Of a stretch of DNA of 64,000 nt, positions 58,868 to 64,000 are shown piece after piece. This stretch comes from Aliamphritea hakodatensis (lineage in GTDB: Bacteria; Pseudomonadota; Gammaproteobacteria; Pseudomonadales; Balneatricaceae). The notes below the pieces were generated by a model, which had not been told where the DNA came from, did not search any database, and saw nothing but the letters and a program-made list of their open reading frames with translations. The stretch covers positions 2,542,001-2,606,000 of the forward strand of contig NZ_AP025281.1 in assembly GCF_024347195.1 (NCBI RefSeq). The letters are read 5' to 3'. The position numbers were made by a program, and so were the translations under genes. The first letter of the stretch is position 1; each line of letters starts with the position of its first letter.

Positions 58868-59320
58868 ATGTATGCCCGACACGCAAATAACAAGCGGGGG
58901 AGTATACCTGCAACATTAAAAGGCTTCACGCTACTGGAAATCCTTGTAGTACTGGTCATTCTGGGATTACTCGCCAGCCTGGTCGGCCCGCAGGTATTCC
59001 GCCAACTGTCAGGTTCAAAGGTAAAAACAGCGGCCTTACAGATCGAAGAGCTTTCATCAGCCCTTGACCTCTACCGCCTTGAAGTAGGCCGTTACCCAAG
59101 TACCGATGAAGGCCTTGAGGCACTGATAAAACAGCCTTCAGGTGAAGATAAGTGGAACGGCCCTTATCTGAAAAAATCCGTTATCCGGCTGGACCCCTGG
59201 GGTAATCCTTATCACTACAGACATCCGGGAGAAAATGCCGAATTCGATTTATATTCCTACGGCGCAGACAACAAGGAAGGCGGGCAGGCTGAAAACCGCG
59301 ATGTTGCTAACTGGCAATAG
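58868..59320 (+). CDS. gspG: Major pseudopilin GspG
   Basis: This 150-residue prepilin has a leader ending in LKG and the mature N-terminus FTLLEILVVLVILGLLASLV (about residues 20-39), so the prepilin peptidase should cleave after glycine. The body has the GspG features YPSTDEGLEAL and DPWGNPYHYRHPG and a C-terminal YGADNKEGGQAE calcium-type loop. AGGAGG precedes the ATG. It would form the shaft of the secretion pseudopilus. Confidence 0.92.
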   Translation: MYARHANNKRGSIPATLKGFTLLEILVVLVILGLLASLVGPQVFRQLSGSKVKTAALQIEELSSALDLYRLEVGRYPSTDEGLEALIKQPSGEDKWNGPYLKKSVIRLDPWGNPYHYRHPGENAEFDLYSYGADNKEGGQAENRDVANWQ

Positions 59321-59343
59321 AGTACTGAAACAGGAGTAGCAAA

Positions 59344-59790
59344 ATGCGCGGGTATAACCATCGGGGGTTTACCTTACTTGAACTGCTGATCGTTCTGGTA
59401 ATCGCCGTGATGGCCACCACCCTGATAGCCCCGGGCTTCAACCAGGTAGCCGAGCGCATGGCCTTACGGGGTGACAGCCAGAAAATCGCTGCTCTGCTGC
59501 GGTTTGCCCGCAGTGAAGCAATCAGCCGGGCCAGCCTGGTCCGTGTTGAACTGCACCCTGAAAGTGGCGAACTGTCGGTTAGCCATGCGAACAAGAACAC
59601 CTTGTATCCACTGGAAGCAGGCACCGTTATTTCACTCACGGGGGCTGGTCACAGGCCAGACCGCCAACCTTATATTTTGTTTTTTCCTGACGGCAGTTCC
59701 AGTGGTGGCAGCGTGAGCCTGAAAGCCTCGGACAGTCAGTATCAGATCATGGTCGACTGGTTAACGGGCAGGGTGAACGTCGATGGCTGA
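59344..59790 (+). CDS. gspH: Minor pseudopilin GspH
   Basis: This 148-residue prepilin opens with MRGYNHRGFTLLELLIVLVI, a prepilin leader with cleavage before FTLLE, and has a GspH-type body ending in WLTGRVNVDG. GGAG precedes the ATG and the stop lies inside the gspI start region (8-base overlap). It would sit at the tip region of the pseudopilus. Confidence 0.85.
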   Translation: MRGYNHRGFTLLELLIVLVIAVMATTLIAPGFNQVAERMALRGDSQKIAALLRFARSEAISRASLVRVELHPESGELSVSHANKNTLYPLEAGTVISLTGAGHRPDRQPYILFFPDGSSSGGSVSLKASDSQYQIMVDWLTGRVNVDG

Positions 59791-60196
59791 ACACAAAAAA
59801 TCCTCACACCCACAACAAGGTTTTACCCTGCTGGAAGTGCTGGTTTCTTTCCTGCTACTCAGCGTTTCACTCACAGTGATAATGAACATTTTCTCTGCCA
59901 GCGTGCACCATCAGGTCACGGGGGCAGAGTACCGTAAAGCATTGCAGTTTGCAGAATCAAGGATGGCAGAGGTAACGTCCGGACAGGCGCTGCGGCCCGG
60001 CCGGGACCGGGGCCGGATCGATGACAAGTATCACTGGGAAGTGGACATTGATGACTGGCAATACCCTGATTATGATCCGGCTATTGTCAATGATCTCGAG
60101 TCACTGAGCGTCACCGTCACTGTTGCCTGGGGAAACACAAAAGAACGCCAGGTCAGGTTACAAACCGTCAAACTGATACGTACGGAGCCCCTGTAA
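59783..60196 (+). CDS. gspI: Minor pseudopilin GspI
   Basis: This 137-residue prepilin has QQGFTLLEVLVSFLLLSVSL near its start as leader and mature N-terminus, a short body with a central QFAESRMAEV segment and the GspI-type end. The start overlaps gspH by eight bases and its last base overlaps the gspJ ATG, so expression is coupled. Confidence 0.85.
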   Translation: MAEHKKSSHPQQGFTLLEVLVSFLLLSVSLTVIMNIFSASVHHQVTGAEYRKALQFAESRMAEVTSGQALRPGRDRGRIDDKYHWEVDIDDWQYPDYDPAIVNDLESLSVTVTVAWGNTKERQVRLQTVKLIRTEPL

Positions 60197-60915
60197 TGAC
60201 TGTCGTTGCAGCACGTCTGAAAGGCTTTACACTGGTCGAAGTCCTTGTCGCACTGACCCTGACGGGTCTGGTTATGCTGCTCGTTTCTGTGGGGCTCAAT
60301 CTGGGCGTGCGGAACTGGGAAAGCCTGATCAGCATTCAGGAAACACAGAACCGGCAGCAAAGCGCCCAGTGGATGCTCCGAAAGCTGATTGGTCAGGCCC
60401 GTAACGAAGTACTCTACAATCAGGGCGGCGAAAGCATGATTGCCTTTGCAGGCTATCCTGATGAAATTACTTTTGTTGCGCCGTTACCCGGCGACACCAC
60501 TTTAAGCCACCTGTACTGGATCAGAATTGGACTGGAATATAATGAAGCTGGCAGACAGGGGCTGCTCTTAAGCTATCTGGCCTATGATAACCAGCCATCG
60601 GCCCGACAGGGAACTGCCAGTGAAATCGAATCTGAGGATGAAGATAATCAGCCTTTCCTGATCGATACAGCCCGGGATCAGCTGCGGGAAAGCGAAAGCA
60701 GGGTATTCCTGCTGCACCGCGTCAGCCAGATCGAAATTGATTATCGCCATACCCCTGATGACCACTTACCCAGTTGGGAAACAGAATGGGAAAAACAAAA
60801 GCAACTACCGGAGCTGATCAGAGTAAGGCTGGCTGACCAGGAGGGGAGAGTAACCGCTGAGCTGATGATCAAACCCCAGGTACACAACTATGAAGTCAAG
60901 CAACTGGGTTTATAG
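60196..60915 (+). CDS. gspJ: Minor pseudopilin GspJ
   Basis: This 239-residue prepilin has LKGFTLVEVLVALTLTGLVM at the N-terminus (leader cleaved before FTLVE) and a larger body than GspH or GspI, with the AQWMLRKLIGQARNEV region usual in GspJ. It overlaps gspI by one base and gspK by 26 bases. Confidence 0.85.
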   Translation: MTVVAARLKGFTLVEVLVALTLTGLVMLLVSVGLNLGVRNWESLISIQETQNRQQSAQWMLRKLIGQARNEVLYNQGGESMIAFAGYPDEITFVAPLPGDTTLSHLYWIRIGLEYNEAGRQGLLLSYLAYDNQPSARQGTASEIESEDEDNQPFLIDTARDQLRESESRVFLLHRVSQIEIDYRHTPDDHLPSWETEWEKQKQLPELIRVRLADQEGRVTAELMIKPQVHNYEVKQLGL

Positions 60916-61831
60916 CGCCCCCGGTCGGCACAGCCAGTACGGTTTTGTGCTGGTGATGGTGCTGTGGCTGTTAGTACTTCTTTCCCTGATGGCCATGCAT
61001 CTTTCTCTGATTACCCGTACCGAAACACAGCTGTCGCACAATCTGCTCAGCCACACCCGTCTCAGTTATGCGGCTGATGCCGGTGTTAACTGGGCGGTTA
61101 TGAATCTGTCTTTACCCCCTGAGGAACGCTGGCTGGCAGACAGCAGCCCACACCTGATGACCCTGAACGGTATTCAGATCGAGGTAAAACTACAGGACGA
61201 AAACGGAAAGTTCGACCTTAATCAGGTCAGCCTCCTGCAACTTGAAAGGCTTTTTGTGGCAGCCGGTGTCGCGCCGGAAAAAAGCAACTTTCTGGCAAAT
61301 GCCGTGCTGGACTGGCGTGACCCGGACAACCTGCGCCGACTTAACGGCGCCGAAGACGAGGACTACATAGCTGCCGGACTGGCTTACGAAGCGAAAGATG
61401 ACGAATTCGAATCCATATCAGAGTTACGTCAGATTCTTGGCATGGAAGAATGGATTTTTGAAGCGGTTTCAGGGGCCATCACTGTCTACTCCCGGCGGGA
61501 GCAAATTAATCCGCAAGTCGCACCCCGGCTGGTATTGCTGGCGTTTCCCAATGCCACCGCTATCGCCGTGGATCAGTACATCCTGAAACGGCGTGAACAC
61601 CATGACAGTGAGCAACCGGCACCTGCGCCTCCGGAGTTTATTGAAAAATTTGTTCCACCAACTTTACAAGGTGTCTACTACACTATTCATACTAAGGCGT
61701 TTGTGGCAGAACATGCCCGGGCGTTAAAAGACGTAGTTATCCGCAAGAGGACGGGGCCTCTGGGTAACCACGAGGTACAGAGTATTCGTATTCCTATCCC
61801 GTCTGAAGGAACGCAGCCAAGAGAGGAATAG
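60890..61831 (+). CDS. gspK: Minor pseudopilin GspK
   Basis: This 313-residue prepilin-like protein has a short leader ending in YG and a hydrophobic stretch FVLVMVLWLLVLLSLMAM (about residues 19-36), lacking the +5 glutamate found in other pseudopilins, as is normal for GspK. The body has DENGKFDLNQVSLLQLERLF and VLDWRDPDNLRR, typical for GspK. The ATG lies 26 bases inside gspJ. Confidence 0.87.
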   Translation: MKSSNWVYSAPGRHSQYGFVLVMVLWLLVLLSLMAMHLSLITRTETQLSHNLLSHTRLSYAADAGVNWAVMNLSLPPEERWLADSSPHLMTLNGIQIEVKLQDENGKFDLNQVSLLQLERLFVAAGVAPEKSNFLANAVLDWRDPDNLRRLNGAEDEDYIAAGLAYEAKDDEFESISELRQILGMEEWIFEAVSGAITVYSRREQINPQVAPRLVLLAFPNATAIAVDQYILKRREHHDSEQPAPAPPEFIEKFVPPTLQGVYYTIHTKAFVAEHARALKDVVIRKRTGPLGNHEVQSIRIPIPSEGTQPREE

Positions 61832-61865
61832 CATTTACTGGTTACCGAATTAAAGGATAACCAAC

Positions 61866-62975
61866 ATGGATACACCACAAAGCAGCTCCGTTATAGCAAA
61901 CAGTGTCCGTCAAATACTCCACAAACTCCGGCATTTCTGGAAATGGTGGAGCACAGAACTGCTGGAACTGATGCCCTATACACTGAGGCATCACCTGACA
62001 AACCGAGGCAGATTTCTGATTGCAGAACTCCAGCAGCAAGCCTGCAGCTTCCGGTTTGGCAACCGTGGCCAGCTTGTACTCCTCGGCAGCCTGACACTGG
62101 ATGATCCGTCGCCTGAACTGTCAGGCCGTTACCATCCGTATGCGCAGCAGGCCGATCAGATCATTCTCTTACTCCCTCCGGAATATTTACTGGAAACAGA
62201 AATCATCCTGCCCCGTGCCACGGAACGTAATCTTTCGGATGTGCTCAGATATGAAATTGACCGCTATACCCCGTACAAAGCAGAGCACATCTATTATGGT
62301 TACCGGGTCATCGGCATAGCTGACAACGATGACACCCGGATCCGGGTCGCGCTGAAGGTGGTAACCCGCGAAATACTCGAACCGGTACTGAATAAACTGG
62401 CTGACTGGGGCGTTGCCCCCGGTGTGATAGCTCCGTCCGCAGAACAAAGTAACAACCTTTACAGTATGAACCTGCTACCGGAAACAGATACCGGTACATC
62501 CCGGTCCGGCATGGGAATTTTCTGGCGAACCAGTCTCGTAATCCTGCTGCTGATCGCCTTGCTGATCCTGCCATTCCATTTTCAGCAACAACAGCTGACA
62601 TCACTCAGGCAGGCAGTCACGGAACCTAAACTGGCGGCGGAAGAGGCCAGAGCGGTAGAACAGGAATTCATAATACTGAGTCAGAGCCGCACCTTTTTCA
62701 GTGAGCAACAGCAGGCATCCTATTCCACACTGGACTTTCTTAAACAACTGACCCGGATATTGCCGGATCACACCTGGATTAACCAGTTACAGATAAACGG
62801 TCAGGACATTCGCCTTCAGGGTGAGTCCCGTCAGGCATCGGCACTGATTGGCCTGCTGGATCAGTCACAGCTGATGACGGAGATTGCCTTCGCTTCACCG
62901 GTCACACTGAACCCCAGAACCCGGAAGGAACGCTTTGTAATCAGTGGCCGTTTGCATGGGGAGTCAGCACAATGA
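61866..62975 (+). CDS. gspL: Type II secretion protein GspL
   Basis: This 369-residue inner-membrane protein has a cytoplasmic PilM/GspL-like first half (LLPPEYLLETEIILPRA, then ERNLSDVLRYEIDRYTPYK near residues 120-138), one membrane span (VILLLIALLILPF near 226) and a periplasmic coiled part with GESRQASALIGLLDQSQL. It recruits the ATPase to the membrane. AAGGA precedes the ATG. It overlaps gspM by four bases. Confidence 0.82.
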   Translation: MDTPQSSSVIANSVRQILHKLRHFWKWWSTELLELMPYTLRHHLTNRGRFLIAELQQQACSFRFGNRGQLVLLGSLTLDDPSPELSGRYHPYAQQADQIILLLPPEYLLETEIILPRATERNLSDVLRYEIDRYTPYKAEHIYYGYRVIGIADNDDTRIRVALKVVTREILEPVLNKLADWGVAPGVIAPSAEQSNNLYSMNLLPETDTGTSRSGMGIFWRTSLVILLLIALLILPFHFQQQQLTSLRQAVTEPKLAAEEARAVEQEFIILSQSRTFFSEQQQASYSTLDFLKQLTRILPDHTWINQLQINGQDIRLQGESRQASALIGLLDQSQLMTEIAFASPVTLNPRTRKERFVISGRLHGESAQ

Positions 62976-63589
62976 GTCCCGCACAGTCAACGTTTAGCCG
63001 CAGCCGCTTTCTGGCACTGGCATTATTAATGATATTTGCCATCCTGATCTACTGGCTGCTCATCGCACCGCTGTTAACCCGATATCTGGAGACCCGGAGT
63101 GAAATTCAGCAGTTAGAACATCAGTTGCAGGTTTACCGCCGGGTAGCTTCAGAATTGCAGGACAACCGTACCAAATTACAGGAGTTACGGGCTGCTGCGC
63201 CGGTAACCGATATCTACCTGAGGGAATCAAAACCCAGTCTGGCGGCCGCTCAGTTGCAACAAATGATCAACTCAATGATCAGCCGTACGGGAGGACAGCT
63301 GGTGAGCACAGGCATTAACAACCTGCAGCAGAACACCCCCTTACAAGCCGTGAGCATTAAAGTTCATCTGCGAACAGAAATTACCGATCTGGTGAAAGTG
63401 CTGTATGCCATCGAACACAGCCGGCCAGTGCTGTTTACCGATGATCTGGTGATCCGTTCGACCATCCGTACTGAGCCGAACACTGTCGTCACCAGCCGGG
63501 GTAAAGCAAAAAGCCGCATCAGAGCCCGCGTTCCGACACTTGACGTACAGTTTAATGTCACCGCATACACATTAGCGGAGGGGATATGA
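62972..63589 (+). CDS. gspM: Type II secretion protein GspM
   Basis: This 205-residue bitopic protein has an N-terminal membrane span (FLALALLMIFAILIYWLL, about residues 13-30) followed by a periplasmic coiled-coil (YLETRSEIQQLEHQLQVYRR) and ferredoxin-like domain with YLRESKPSLAAAQLQQMIN. It partners GspL. Overlaps both neighbours by four bases (ATGA), consistent with one operon. Confidence 0.8.
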   Translation: MSPAQSTFSRSRFLALALLMIFAILIYWLLIAPLLTRYLETRSEIQQLEHQLQVYRRVASELQDNRTKLQELRAAAPVTDIYLRESKPSLAAAQLQQMINSMISRTGGQLVSTGINNLQQNTPLQAVSIKVHLRTEITDLVKVLYAIEHSRPVLFTDDLVIRSTIRTEPNTVVTSRGKAKSRIRARVPTLDVQFNVTAYTLAEGI

Positions 63590-64000
63590 ATTTAATTCCA
63601 CCGCCTGAATATCTGGCAGGCACGCTGATAACTCTGCTCCTTACAACACTGTTAGCAGCACCGCTGCATGCCCAGGAAAACGGCACCGGCACCAACACTG
63701 CCAGTACTGGCCCTGATTCGCAGCCCGCACAGACTCAGGAAAACTCTGCCGATACAGCGGCACACCGTACCGCGACGATCAGTGATTATCGCAGCATCAG
63801 TGAAAGGCCGCTGTTTCATGCATCCCGGCGTCCACGGCCCGAAGCCAGCGTTAACAATAACCTTGGTGACCTGTCTGAAAAATGGCGACTGAGCGGCACC
63901 ATTCTCCTGAAACAAACGCCCATTGCCCTGTTTTCATCTAAAGAACAGGGGGGACCCCCCCGGCGGATTGAAGCAGGAATGCCGTTGGAACCCAGCTGGT
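63586..64000 (+). CDS. GspC/GspN-like secretion protein, 3' end missing
   Basis: This reading frame starts with ATG overlapping the gspM stop and runs past the window edge, so only 138 residues are seen. It has a hydrophobic N-terminal segment (LAGTLITLLLTTLLAAPLHA) acting as signal or anchor, a polar Thr/Ser/Gln linker, and a domain beginning SERPLFHASRRPRPE then EKWRLSGTILLKQTPIALFS, which fits the homology region of GspC or GspN. Order in the operon (after GspM) and a missing gspD and gspC suggest that the secretin gene follows beyond the window. Confidence 0.7.
   Translation, partial: MNLIPPPEYLAGTLITLLLTTLLAAPLHAQENGTGTNTASTGPDSQPAQTQENSADTAAHRTATISDYRSISERPLFHASRRPRPEASVNNNLGDLSEKWRLSGTILLKQTPIALFSSKEQGGPPRRIEAGMPLEPSW

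Noticed and set aside
1..64000. CRISPR array, tRNA, rRNA, prophage or insertion sequence
   Set aside because: No regularly spaced repeats, no recognisable cloverleaf or rRNA sequence, and no transposase or integrase reading frame seen.

Overview
The window looks like chromosome of a marine, aerobic, heterotrophic gammaproteobacterium, most likely an Oceanospirillales relative. This is inferred from TRAP transport, DMSP-type sulfur genes, a sigma-54-controlled 3-hydroxybutyrate locus, large c-di-GMP proteins, a type II secretion operon and moderate GC. I saw no tRNA, rRNA, CRISPR array or insertion sequence.

Layout. 1-3750: a transcription terminator of an upstream gene, then a FecBCDE-type ferric-dicitrate ABC importer. 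3751-4364: intergenic stretch with one possible 50-residue reverse-strand ORF. 4365-13065: a tight six-gene forward operon encoding a DmdA-type DMSP demethylase, an O-acetylhomoserine sulfhydrylase, an alpha/beta hydrolase, a fused 3-hydroxyacyl-CoA dehydrogenase/crotonase, a DmdB-type acyl-CoA ligase and malonyl-CoA decarboxylase. 13121-19651: an Old Yellow Enzyme with its LysR partner, a di-heme cytochrome c peroxidase, a LysE exporter with a divergent MocR regulator, and a spermidine-synthase-like protein. 19732-25373: a reverse operon bdhA-dctP-dctQ-dctM facing a sigma-54 activator, with a clear -24/-12 promoter and paired activator sites between them. 25370-31399: LysR, MDR oxidoreductase, enolase-superfamily enzyme, an M24 protein with the DddP DMSP-lyase residue set, a LysR and a GFA protein. 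31475-41696: three GGDEF proteins (two also with EAL), a small unknown protein and an S-adenosylhomocysteinase-like protein. 41852-50589: a PEP-CTERM-like surface protein, SRPBCC/AraC, VOC, an amidohydrolase, and a LysR facing a quinone oxidoreductase/LLM/SDR operon. 50804-55652: a metal-handling island (Tat-type multicopper oxidase, beta-propeller, DUF2933 protein, small secreted protein, YraQ/ArsP-type permease, ArsR). 55905-64000: a type II secretion operon gspE-F-G-H-I-J-K-L-M and a further gene cut by the window end.

The most interesting unit is 4365-13065. The genes can be strung into a route in which DMSP is demethylated, activated to a CoA thioester, hydrated and then oxidised (rather than simply hydrolysed). 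This would yield malonyl-CoA and finally acetyl-CoA, with methanethiol captured directly into methionine. The acyl-CoA dehydrogenase step (DmdC) is not in the window. About 16 kb further on lies a DddP-like DMSP lyase candidate, so the strain may have both DMSP fates. Functional statements rest on motifs read by eye; no database search was run.
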